Shown one piece after another: positions 1 to 10,374 of a stretch of DNA of 64,000 bases. Numbering within the stretch: the first letter of the stretch is position 1; each line of letters begins with the position of its first letter. The notes below the pieces were generated by a model that was not told the DNA's origin, did not search any database, and was given only the letters and a program-made list of their open reading frames with translations. The DNA lies in the NCBI GenBank assembly GCA_020809705.1, contig CP085825.1, positions 7,006,001 through 7,070,000 on the forward strand, read 5' to 3'. The DNA is from Calonectria ilicicola. Lineage: Eukaryota; Ascomycota; Sordariomycetes; Hypocreales; Nectriaceae. The position numbers were made by a program, and so were the translations under genes.

Positions 1-1035
1 TGCTCTCCACATGCCACTCTGGTGCCCGAATGGAATGTGAGTGATAAGTTGGTGTGTTGCATACGCATGTGAAGAAGGGATGGTCCGTGGTCCATCTAAC
101 GGTCCGAGTTTGGAACACCTAACTCCAAAGAGGAAAGAGAGAAAACCAGCCGGAAGGCTAGCCCTCTACGATAAATTCACTTTCAGCCTTGGTCAAAGCC
201 ATAGTCCCGAGACATTGGTCGATTCATAGTTGCTATTCTAGGTTCGTGGCATCAGGACGAGAGATGTCCACCTCATGAAAGGCTGAACTATCATAAACCG
301 TTCCATCTTTTGGTGATACTTTATTGTTATATAATCAACAACTTCTTTTCAAGTGCCGAGTTCTATTTTGATCGCTTAGTTATTCCTCTTGCCGGCTCGA
401 ACAGCCGGAGTGGCAAAGACAGTTCACACCCCTGTATTAACCCCCAAACCAGGAGGCCATCTAAGCAATCCACACTAACTAATGCAAGCTGCTTATGTCC
501 GTGCGTTTAAGCTCCGTCCGCAGCAACCGCTCTGACAGCCACAAGGGTTGAATCGGCGAGCTCCCGAAGCGATGCACAAGCCAGCTTGTACAAATACTTG
601 ACTTGTCACTTACCACTCACAATCAATTGTGTATAGGCATAGTGGATCTTGTCTTTGGCTGATCTCGTGATAGTGTCGATGGTGGAGCAGACGTCTCAAG
701 CTGCCCCCAATCAACCCAATCAATTATGCATCTTTGTGGTTGTAGACCCATAGGGACCTTCAAGCCAACGCATCCCACCTTTGTGGCCGGTAGAAAAGCA
801 TCAAATGTCTCATTTGACGCATTGTTTTACGAAAAAGGTTCAATCATGGGGCCCGCAGACCGACTTTTGTTTCGCCTATACACACAAGAATGACAGAATA
901 GCACCTGGACCAAGCCCGGGGCTTCCGATTGTAAAATATAAGTGTAACCCATCCGCTGTTCTCGACACCATTCTTGCCACCACCAGAATTGTTCATTTTC
1001 TCAATTCATCAATAAATCTACTCAACTTATACACT
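1..1035. other. Intergenic region and upstream of the reductase gene
   Basis: I see no gene here. The short open frames have no family character and no intron logic. The last 100 bases are a plausible core promoter: an AT-rich TATA-like stretch (AAAATATAAG, 933-942) lies about 94 bases before the reductase ATG and is followed by a pyrimidine- and CA-rich leader. Confidence 0.6.
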
Positions 1036-2171
1036 ATGACTCGAATTCTACTCACTGGCGGCAGTGGCTTCATTGCCACCCACGTTCTTGAAGCTCTGCT
1101 CACACGCGGGTGTGTATTTTCAAGCCATGTTGATGAGCAAAGGCCTTCTAACAGTTGGCATATAGTCACTCAGTTGTTACTACTGTCCGCTCACAGGAAA
1201 AAGCGATCCAAATTGCGAAGAACCATTCTGAATTTGGCAAGGACAAGCTCGACTTCTCAATCGTCAAGGACATTGCCGCCGAGGGTGCATTCGATGACGC
1301 CGTCAAGTCTGACCCCCCGTTCGAAGCAGTGATCCACACAGCCAGCCCCTTTCACTACAACGTCACGGATGTTCAGAAGGAGTTGCTTGACCCTGCCATT
1401 ATTGGTACAACTGGAATCCTGAAATCGATCAAGAAGAACGCCCCCACTGTAAAGAGAGTCGTCATTACTTCCTCATTTGCAGCGATTGGCAACTTCTTTA
1501 AGGGTAACTGGCCAGAGCACACCTACTCTGAGGCTGACTGGAACCCTGTCACGCACGAGCAGGCCCTGGAGAACCCAGGTGTGGGCTACGCAGGTATGTT
1601 TGGTCGACAACCTTAGTGTGGAGACAAAGCTGATCCTTGAAAATCTGCAGCTAGCAAGGCCTTCGCGGAACGCGCGGCGTGGGACTTTGTGGAGGAGGAG
1701 AAGCCGGACTTTTCCATCACAACTCTCTGCCCTCCTTATGTTCTTGGCCCGGTGCAGCATGACGTTCGATCTTTCAATGCCCTCAACACCTCGAACACAC
1801 TAATTAGTGGATTCATCCTCGGAAACCACAAAGACGAGATCCCACCAGCTATGGTGCCTCTTTGGATCGACGTCCGTAACCTGGCGCTTGGTCACGTCTT
1901 GGCTGCGGAAAAGCCAGAGGCTGGCGGAAAGAGATTTTTCTTTACCGCTGGATACTTCTCGAACAAGGAAATTGTTGAAATTATTCGACGTAATTTCCCC
2001 GAGTTCCACGACAAGCTACCGGGCCCTGAGGTTCCTGGGGGCGATTACCCGTCCGAGGGATTGTACAAAATCGACAACAGTAGGGTCAAGGAGCTCCTTG
2101 GTATCGAGTTCTCGTCACTGGAAAAATGCATCGTGGACACCGTGAACACGCTCAAGAAGATTGACTCCTAG
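1036..2171 (+). CDS. Gre2-like NAD(P)H-dependent aldehyde/ketone reductase (extended SDR)
   Basis: Exons are 1036-1109, 1166-1593 and 1651-2171, giving 340 residues. The protein starts with a Rossmann motif (LLTGGSGFIATH, a GxxGxxA-type nucleotide site) at residues 5-16, followed after intron 1 by the basic GHSVVTTVRS segment typical of NADPH users. The active-site serine lies in VVITSSFAAIG. The catalytic YxxxK (YAASK) is split by intron 2 and restored only by splicing, which supports the exon model. The family (yeast Gre2, dihydroflavonol-4-reductase-like) reduces aldehydes and ketones such as methylglyoxal or 3-methylbutanal in the cytosol. Length is normal for the family. The true substrate cannot be read from the sequence. 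It is a single gene, not obviously tied to its neighbours. Confidence 0.9.
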
Positions 2172-2461
2172 TGAATTTTCGGGGTGTAGTACGAAAATCA
2201 TGCTGAAAAATGCGGCTTCCTTTTCGAACCGACATCGTTTCGATATGAAAGAGAAACTTTGGGTAATTCTGGTGTTGGAATGAAGGAAGATATAATAGTA
2301 TTAGATTCGGAAGTAAGGCTCCATACTTCCCATCAGACAATTAGGCGATCAGGGCCAAAATAGAAGCCAATAATCGCCATGTTTGCAATTGCAGCATAGG
2401 TACCAACCTGGAACACCCTTCCCGTTACATAAAGCAAGGCCCAGATCTCCTTAGAAAGTAA

Positions 2462-3464
2462 TTAAGATAAACCTATTTGTTTGAAATCCAGCAATTTCTC
2501 ACCGCGTTGAAACCTCCAATAGTTTGTTGATTGCTGTAATTCCTCACACCCTCGGATCAACAAGCCCCATTTATGGAGGAACGATATGCTCGCTTCCCAG
2601 CCATTTGGCGTCCAAGGGGCTCCCCATGCAATGAGAGATGGCTTTTGGTCGTGATTGGCTTCGGGATCACATGAATCAACTAAATCTACACACAGAATAT
2701 CCATATCGAAGGAGGTAGTCTCTGCTAGCAGCAGAATATTGTCACGTAGGCGCGGACAGGGAAGCAGATCAATCCAAGGATGATGGGGAACCTGGCTTTG
2801 TAACCGAGTAGGATGCAGACGACGCGGACAGGCTGGAGGAGGTTGTCTCAGTCCCGGACCCCGTCGCATGAATGGAGAGACGGCATCCTCATCAAGCCAT
2901 TCATCAGATATACCACAAACGAGGGCATTTTTAAGCAAGGCGTTGAAAACATTGAGCTGGATCAAGCTCGGAAGACGCAATAGATCAAGGTTCCCGGAAG
3001 CAAATTCAGTAGCAGCTGCTCGAGCGACGTCGAGGAGCATTAATCGGACTGTTGGGTCGTTTAGTCGGCACGATATTGAGCCGGCTTTGATATCGATTCG
3101 GACTGGACGTTTCCCCTCTCCCTGAGATTCGGCATCTTTTTGGCCCGAGTCCGAAGCGACATCGGGAATGCCGAATCGCCTTTTTCGCATTCTTTGCCCT
3201 GAATTTGATACCAAATAAGTTAGCCCCCGATGAACTAGCGCGAATGACGCATCATTTCGAAGTTGGTGGATTTAGGTGACCCATACGATATGCACGTTGA
3301 TTGAGGCGGTTTTGGAGCCTTCGTCTCTTGGTAGCGGTTGTGATTCCAGTCCAATCTTCGCCAGAGTTTCTTATTTCCATTTGTTGTGGCATTGCGACCA
3401 GAATAGAGGCGGCACCTTCTTTTGGAGAGTCCTTTTCCATGCTCATCTTTGGACTGAATCTCAC
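2462..3464 (-). CDS. bZIP transcription factor with DUF3425 domain
   Basis: Two exons, 3287-3464 and 2462-3198, encode 304 residues. The intron (3199-3286) interrupts the basic region; splicing restores RRRLQNRLNQRAYRQRMRKR, the DNA-contacting helix with the invariant N and R. No long leucine zipper follows, as is common in this fungal subfamily. The C-terminal half carries DUF3425 features: a helix around LIQLNVFNALLKNALVCGI and a proline/tryptophan segment ending in HPWIDLLPCPRLRDN. The family acts in the nucleus as dimeric regulators of stress or metabolite genes; no target is evident. The start at 3464 is the first ATG of the frame. It is convergent with the reductase upstream, separated by 290 bases that hold no gene. 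Confidence 0.85.
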
Positions 3465-4200
3465 GTATAAACCGTATGACGTCGGGTCGGGCGGGGACAG
3501 AGGGAGGTTAGAAGATTAGACCGAGTTTGAGAAGGGAGCATCCGGCTAATGTATGCAAGTTGATGACACCCCGGCCACGCTTATCGTATGCACTGACGTG
3601 AACGCCAAGTCGCCGAAACGAATGCATTGGCCAATTTGGAAATGAAAAACTCCCACTAAATCGAGGTTTAAGCTTTTAGGTGAACACGATGTGAACAGAC
3701 TGTTAGTGTATTTTTCCGGCTATATGAACGCGTTCCTGAACGTCATGATGAAAATTAGCGCCGTCCCACATATGCACGTTGCTTATCCCTCTCCACTCTT
3801 TAATCCTAAATCTCGTCAATGTTTGTGGTTCGAGTCGCCCCATGTCGTGCGACAGGAGAGACGATCGTGCGAAAGCATCTACCCATGTCTCCACCTTCGA
3901 TTCAACACAGCGAACATCGAGTTCCAAAGCCAATTCATACCTTGAATCCTGGTTGATAGGACTCGTCATGGCTTACCATGCATCATGTATCTTCTGCTGC
4001 CAAGAATGCATCATCTCCATTCTTGTGCTATGGCATGGAGCTGGCGGATGTGATTAGAGGCATTGAGGTCTTGCCGCTACTCGAGGGATCGTCATGGGCT
4101 GCAAGTATATAATTTGCAACGCAATCGCGTTTCTAAAGCATTTGAAACTATTAAGAACATCACTTCTCACATAGGAAACTCGTTCCGACCTATTGCAAAC
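3465..4200. promoter_or_regulatory. Divergent promoter region between bZIP gene and alcohol dehydrogenase
   Basis: No gene is supported in these 736 bases. A clear TATA-type box (TATATAAT, 4106-4113) lies 88 bases before the alcohol dehydrogenase ATG. The frames that cross this stretch have no recognisable domain. Confidence 0.5.
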
Positions 4201-5329
4201 ATGTCGCTCATGAGAGCTGCCTCACTTCTTGGTCCGTACAACGTGAGCATCGTTGATGTGCCTGTCCCAACCATCCTTAATTCAACCGATGCCGTCGTTC
4301 GCATTGTTGCTTCAGCTATATGTGGCAGTGACCTGCACTTTTATCACAACCCTTTGCCGGGCGATGGGTCCAACCAGGCCAACATGGGCCATGAAGCGAT
4401 TGGGTACATTTCTGAGATTGGCGACGCGGTGCACTCACTGAACGTTGGTGACTACGTCGTTATTCCGGATAATGTTGACGATGGGCACTATGATTTTGGA
4501 CCTACTTATATGCCCCACTCCATCAATGGACTTCAAGGTAATGCACATGCCTCGCATCTCACAGAATCAAGATTTTGCTTCTAACGACCAACATGCAGCC
4601 GAATACGCCAGAGTTCCGTTTGCCGATAGCTCATTGATCCCCGTACCTGTGAACAACGAAACTGATTTCTCCACCATTATTGACTACCTCTTCGTCTCTG
4701 ACATTTTCGCGACAGGTTGGGGTGGTCTAGACTATGCAGGATTCGAACCTGGCGACACCGTCGCTGTGTTCGGGGCCGGGCCTGTTGGATTGCTCACCGC
4801 CTACTCCGCCAATCTTCGAGGTGCCTCAAAGGTATATGTCGTCGATCAAGTCCAGGATCGCCTTGACATGGCTGAAAAGATCGGGGCTATACCTATCAAC
4901 TTTGCAGACTCGGATCCGGTTGAGCAGCTTCTCGCTCTTGAACCAAACGGTGTTACCCGGTCTGTCGACGCTGTTGGTTTTCCAGCTGTGAACGCTACGG
5001 GACATGAAGATTCTGGTATTATTCTGAGAAATATGCAAGCTATTACCGCTGCTCGAGGTGGTATTGGTATTATTGGCCTCTATGGATTACCTGGAGCCAC
5101 TGGAGAGTCAACCATTGATGTTTCATCTTCCTGGTTCAGCGGCCTGTCTGCACGAGGTGGTATTGTGCTGCCTTTGGAGTTGGCATCAAACTTGGTACCT
5201 TTGATCAACAGCGGTAGTGCGAAGCCTAGCTTCATCGTCACTGCCACGATTGGAATTGAGGAGGTACCGGAGTATTACCGGCGATTTGATGAACGGGAAG
5301 AGATCAAGGTCGTGATCAAGTTTCCTTAG
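4201..5329 (+). CDS. Zinc-type alcohol dehydrogenase (MDR family), structural-zinc site absent
   Basis: Exons 4201-4537 and 4599-5329 give 355 residues. The catalytic-zinc ligands are visible: the cysteine of AICGSDLHF and the GHE of MGHEAIG. The Rossmann fold starts at VAVFGAGPVGLL and carries an aspartate (YVVDQ) at the end of the second strand, which favours NAD. The four clustered cysteines that hold structural zinc in classical members are missing; the matching loop, around IPDNVDDGHYDFGPTY, has none. The nearest relatives in name are the glutathione-independent formaldehyde and threonine dehydrogenase-like group. The start at 4201 was chosen because MSLMRAAS is the usual N-terminus and a TATA box lies 88 bases upstream; an in-frame ATG at 4063 would add an unlikely leader. 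Substrate unknown. Confidence 0.85.
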
Positions 5330-5921
5330 AGCTTGGCTGGGTTATCAACACGTTGCGTGTCTGGTTTGATTTTACTATACAGCCGAGAGATGTGGCGCAG
5401 GGAAGTGATTCATTTCTATCAAGTGCCCGCAATAGGCGCAATTCATGGTATTTAGACGCGGGAGAACTGCTGCACGGGTACCTTTTTCCTTTCTAAAGAA
5501 CACATTTCCAATAAAATTTCATTGGGCATTGAAATGCCGTTAGCTAGAATTCTTCTCGTATCCAATTAGAGAATAAAGCGATGCCATTCGTGCATTGTTC
5601 AGCCACAGGGGAAAGGCCAACTCACAGCGCTTAAGTGAGCGGCTAAGCCACAAGCAGAAGGCTAGATTCTCGTTCATGCCCAATAACTGGACTCCAGCCA
5701 CAACGCATCGACAGCTGCACAGTTGTGGATTGGGCGGCAATGCCAACCAAACCTTTTCTATCCCTCAAAGAATTGAAACAAGAACATCTTCGTTGGGATA
5801 TACTCTGCTTGAATGAACCTGGCAGCGGGTGTAACTGACACTAGTCTTGAATGGTGAGTGCGCCCTGGTCCTCCGGAAGTAACCAATCATCATTCGACCC
5901 CACGATCGGCCCTATACAGCC
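5330..5921. other. Intergenic region
   Basis: The stretch holds the 3' end of the dehydrogenase gene and the upstream region of the next gene. I see no coding or RNA feature. Confidence 0.6.
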
Positions 5922-7019
5922 ATGAGCTTCACACCGCCTGCTTTGGAGCCACCTATCGAATACTACACTGTCGGATGGATATGTGCCGTACAGGAAGAAT
6001 ATGAGGCTGCATGTCGAATGCTGGACGAGGAATATGATGGACCTGAAATTAGCCACATTGACGAGAACACTTACGCCTTTGGCTGCATTCAAAGACACAA
6101 TATCGTCGTTGCCTGTCTGCCAGACGGGAGGCATGGCACCAACTCTGCTGCTAGCGTCGCCAAGGATATGGCGCGGTCATTTCCCAACCTGAGGTTCGCT
6201 CTCATGGTTGGGACTGGAGGAGGCGCTCCTACAAAAAACAACGATATTCGACTGGGCGATGTCGTCGTCAGTGTGCCACAGGGCCAACTCGGCGGCGTTG
6301 TGCAGTACGATCACGGAAAGCGTCTCTCAGATGGGACTTTTCAACTGACTGGGCAGCTGAATGCACCCCCACCAGTACTGCTTGGAGCTCTACCAGAGAT
6401 GAAACGACGCCACAATGATCCGCGTCGGCCAGATCGAGTTGCACAACACTTGCGACTCCTAGGTGACATGCCGGAATATAGCCGTCCATCCGAGGATCGC
6501 CTTTATCGCTCCGACTTCCAGCACTTCGGCCCACCAGGCTGCGAAAATTGTGGGACAGAAGATATGTACGTCCAGCGCCCAGTGCGTATATCGAGTCGTG
6601 CTGTCGATGTTCACTATGGCATTATTGCATCCGGAAACTCCATCATGGAAAACGGAATCGAAAGAGATCGCTATGCGCAGGACCCGACATTAAATGTTCT
6701 CTGCTTTGAGACAGAGGCTGCTGGAGTGATGAACAATCTTCCATGCCTAGTCATTCAAGGAATTTACCACTACTCAGACTCACACAAGAACGATGAATGG
6801 CGCAGATATGCGGCACTCGCAGCAGCAGCTTATGCAAGGGAGCTTCTTCATATAGTTAGGCCTACTAGGCCTGCCACAATACCTTCATGGAATCAGACGG
6901 TCTCATCATGTGAGTGCCATCTTTATTCCTTTCACGCCCAAGACGTCGCATCACAGCTCGGCCCTTATCTGGATATATTTCCCGAAAGGTGCCACTGCGC
7001 CAAGCGACTTTTACTTTAA
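5922..7019 (+). CDS. Nucleoside-phosphorylase-like (PNP_UDP) protein of the fungal NLR type
   Basis: An open frame of 365 residues. Residues about 10-310 match the PNP_UDP domain found at the N-terminus of many fungal NLR-like proteins: VGWICAVQEEYEAA at the start, LMVGTGGGAP followed by NNDIRLGDVVVS, the HYGIIASGN strand, CFETEAAG, and the end signature GIYHYSDSHKNDEW. In the family this module is joined to NACHT or NB-ARC and repeat domains in allorecognition or immunity-like proteins. Here nothing of that sort follows. A strong donor (GTGAGT, 6909) may start an intron with an acceptor near 7045, which would replace the last residues by a short different tail; the 3' end is therefore uncertain. 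It is either a stand-alone enzyme or the remains of a larger NLR gene. Confidence 0.75.
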   Translation: MSFTPPALEPPIEYYTVGWICAVQEEYEAACRMLDEEYDGPEISHIDENTYAFGCIQRHNIVVACLPDGRHGTNSAASVAKDMARSFPNLRFALMVGTGGGAPTKNNDIRLGDVVVSVPQGQLGGVVQYDHGKRLSDGTFQLTGQLNAPPPVLLGALPEMKRRHNDPRRPDRVAQHLRLLGDMPEYSRPSEDRLYRSDFQHFGPPGCENCGTEDMYVQRPVRISSRAVDVHYGIIASGNSIMENGIERDRYAQDPTLNVLCFETEAAGVMNNLPCLVIQGIYHYSDSHKNDEWRRYAALAAAAYARELLHIVRPTRPATIPSWNQTVSSCECHLYSFHAQDVASQLGPYLDIFPERCHCAKRLLL

Positions 7020-7850
7020 ACCCTGTGGCATATTCCCGATCAATAGACTCCCAACTGAGAATCCCAAACATGGATCTGACAACCAAAAAGCAAGCTGTTT
7101 AGATTACTGAACCTATCATAGTCCTCGGTCAGATGCATACGGATGTTGGGACCTCGAAAAACGCCAAAACCATGGTAGAATACCAGCCTCAAAAATCACA
7201 AGAAGTTGCCCATTCCAGGAAACCAAGCAGCACCTTTGATCGGACTAGCATCGAACAGACTCCAGGGAAATCATTCGAGACTTTGAAGTGGTTACTAAAG
7301 AAGGAAAAGAAATTTGATAGTGGGAACATAAAGCGAGCGATGTAATTTTTTTTTTTTAGACAGTTTAGAGATGAGATATTTTCCAGAAAGAGACGGATGG
7401 ATCAACGAAAGATCCAACTTTGCTTGAAAGAGACTAAATATAGATAAGCGCAAGCGGAATTCGTGTACAATGTTTAATTTATTAACCCGATTCATTAGTT
7501 GAACTACAATATATAACTATTACAGGTGCTTTTATAATCTCTGAGACAAAACTGGTCTAACTCTACAGGTGAAAATAACTCAAATACGCCAAAGCACCCG
7601 AAGACACCTCACGAGAAGTCTTCAGATGCATGAAACCGGGCAATTCTGTTATGAGCAAGGCATAAAAAAACTGCATCGTCCACCAATTGCTGTCCCCCCA
7701 AGAGCAAGTGGACGGCTAGGGATCTTAAAGGCTGGCGTACAAGCCAGGTACGAAGGACGAGCCTGGGGTGGTGTTGGTTAGCTCAACAGAGCTAATAGAG
7801 GAAGGAGAGATGGTGGAGAACCACTAAATAAGGTAAAAAAGAAACACAAT
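7020..7850. other. Intergenic region, possible 3' exons of the PNP_UDP gene
   Basis: A 70-codon frame at 7133-7345 could be a remnant of an NLR C-terminus, but it shows no motif. The rest is AT-rich with a poly-T run near 7350. No gene is supported. Confidence 0.4.
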
Positions 7851-7932
7851 TGCGTGATCTGGGAATCGAACCCAGGGCTCCCCGACGTTGCTCGGATGGC
7901 AACGGAGAATTTTACCACTAAACCAATCACGC
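7851..7932 (-). tRNA. tRNA-Gly (anticodon GCC) with an 11-nt intron
   Basis: The reverse strand folds as a complete tRNA. A 7-bp acceptor stem pairs GCGTGAT with ATCACGC, followed by discriminator A. The D arm has GTTTAGTGGTAAAAT. The T arm is CTGGG-TTCGAAT-CCCAG, with the B-box GGTTCGAATCC. The anticodon GCC is at 7898-7900. The anticodon stem CTCCG/CGGGG pairs only if the 11 bases at 7886-7896 are removed directly after position 37, the canonical site of nuclear tRNA introns. The mature length would be 71 nt. It lies alone between protein genes. Confidence 0.9.
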
Positions 7933-8525
7933 TGATTTGTTGGGAAAGCAGTCGTGGTAGGAGGATCAAATTCCTGGAGATTCGGATGGATCACAGCCGT
8001 GATCGAGTTCTGATGTTCAGTCTGCTCACAATTGTTGGGCTTTTCATTGTTTTTCCTTGGATACTATAATAGAGAATCCGAGGATTAGAAGGAGATGCAC
8101 GTTGATACAGGCTGAGGAACCAAAACGTGCCCGGGATGTCAAATTGACCAAAACGGATATGTAATATGGCGCTCGAGGAAACAAGTAACGTGCGGGTATC
8201 CAAATATGCTGGAATTGTCATGTTTTAAACTTTGGTAGGGATAATAGCTACAAATTCTATCATGATTTTGGACTCTCCATGCAATCAGATCGTTGGCATG
8301 AGAAGTGTAGCATGTGTTCGAATAGTCGGCTCGCTCGCTTTACTGCCCGCTAGCGAGTAACGTGGAGTTTAGTCGGGGGTCATAGCTGACACACTTGGCT
8401 AAGATAATGCTCATTGTAGCTAGATCATGACTTACAGTACAATCCCTGAAAGTTTGTACCTTGTCTACCTTTTCCTATATAAATAAAATAAATAGATAAA
8501 TAATTCATACATAAAGTTTATTAGT

Positions 8526-8547
8526 ATTTATTTATTTATTTATTTTT
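8526..8547. repeat. TTTA/TTTATT microsatellite
   Basis: About five copies of a TTTA unit merging into a poly-T run. It is a low-complexity tract in non-coding DNA. Confidence 0.8.
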
Positions 8548-10279
8548 TTCTTTTTTACTACCAAACTAATATCTTCAGGTGGTTGAGTTTCAAGGTGAGG
8601 AGGATGTCACAGGGGCACAATCTTTCAAGGGGTGTATTGTACTCTGAACACCTTCCAAAAGGCTGCCGCAGTCGCCTGTATCACAAGTGGCGCTTTATAG
8701 CCTGCCGAGTCGAGTGATGGCTTTCAATAGTGTCCAGCTCAAGGAGCGACGGAGTCGTAGTGTGCAACCGTAGCCTATCACTAGTGAATGTCACTATTCC
8801 GCATCAGAGGTTCTGGAACTTGCCAACCTCTTATCCATCAGTATTTTACAGACTATACTAGCTGCACCCACGTGTGGCACGCGTGGTCCCCATGCCCTCC
8901 CACTAGATCATGTCATTCTCCTGTGATGAAGCGCCAAATACCACTTGGACGGGCCGCCCTTAGTGCCAGTAGTGTCACTTTCAAGCCTAAGCTAACTGAA
9001 GCGGGGTGCTTGATTCTACCATGTACCCCAAAACTATCCCAAATGATATCACCATTATCACCATCAGACCAGCTGCAGGTAACAAACAAGTATTGTGTCT
9101 GTGATGAGTTATGGAATACACTCAGTTAGCCCTTGTTGATTCAACCCTAGCTGACCGACTTGACTTTGAACTTCATCTTCTTTTCCACCAAGGTTCGCGG
9201 GAGGGGTCAAAGCACTACTTCAAAATAGTGTGCGCTAAGGCCCAATAGTCGCGTTTTCAGCTCCACCTTTCCCTTCAGTATTCCTCACTGAATGAACAGT
9301 GTCGGTAAAGTTGAATGTGAGGGAAAGCTAAATAATTCTTTTGCTCGCCCTTTGCCCTCAAATAGGGATTTCGGCATAATAGAAATGAAATCTAAATAAA
9401 TCTTTACAACTTCCTTCCTGTTAGTCTACTTTTATTGGTATTTTTGCCCTCCCTATGTCTAAATAATTTGAATTGGAGTCACTTTTTTGGGTTCTGGAAA
9501 AACTGAGGATGCTACAAGTCGGCTATCTATTGCATTTAAACAACGTTAAAACAAACTGTCGCTATTCCTGAGGAATCATTGGGAAAAGAAAATATATCGC
9601 CTGTGAATGCAGTGATATTGATAGAATGAGAATGCCCATTTTACGAGATATAAATTGGAATGTGACTCTTCCTTTGAATGTATGTCAAAACTAATCCAAT
9701 GAAGCAGCTCATCGAAGTGGATTGATTGACTGTGAAAAAGTACAAAGCTTACTCCACCTTTTCTAGGCGGAGGAGTGTGTCTCAGTTGATTCATGACGCG
9801 CTAATGCTGAGGTGAGGTGGGCGGGTTACTACACATTTGCCGACCTAACCGAATTCATTTAGTGATCGGGGCGTCGGCTGCGTAGCTGTGGATGATGTTT
9901 AGTTGCAGTGGCGGCTGACCTTTGATTCAAGAGCCGACCCGAACAAGCACTGCGCATGCACTATTGGCAACCTGGCTGTCACCCAGAAAGCATTCTGCAT
10001 GAACTAGGGCAAAATATTTTGTAAATCATGTGAAGGAGCTAGGCGACTGGGCCTGGAACACCTTTGGACGTGGAGTGGCTGGCTGTGAAAGGCTGTTCTG
10101 CAGCCACCAGACGACTTGCAATGCCTAGTGGCTGGCTGAGCGCCAAAACAACACGCGCCGAGGGGTCTGTGGACCATTGAACCTTGAATTGGCCATCTTG
10201 CAGCAAGCAACGCCACGAGCTTCTGAGTGAGGCATCCGGTCTCGGTCACAGAAGTTTATGTGATTGCTGCCACTGTTTC

Positions 10280-10286
10280 TATAAAG
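10280..10286 (+). promoter_or_regulatory. TATA box of the tyrosinase gene
   Basis: TATAAAG, 95 bases before the ATG at 10375, followed by a pyrimidine-containing leader. Position and sequence fit a fungal core promoter. Confidence 0.45.
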
Positions 10287-10374
10287 TCCTCTCTGGGCGA
10301 CGTTCTAATAGGAACTTTCGGACCAACCCACTCTACGCCCATAACTCATTCCCTGAAAAGAACGACATTTTACC

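Larger units (their letters stand above)
7933..10374. other. Long AT-rich intergenic region
   Basis: About 2.4 kb without a supportable gene. It contains a TTTA microsatellite (8526-8547) and many short frames on both strands with no family character. A TATA-type box (TATAAAG, 10280-10286) lies 95 bases before the tyrosinase ATG. Confidence 0.5.

Noticed and set aside
781..1332. 183-codon frame overlapping the start of the Gre2-like gene
   Set aside because: It reads through intron 1 of the reductase and into the wrong frame. Only the first-exon part after 1036 is meaningful, in the correct spliced frame.
8526..8547. TTTA-rich tracts as a possible replication origin or transposon end
   Set aside because: Simple microsatellite only, with no terminal repeats, target-site duplication or transposase frame nearby.
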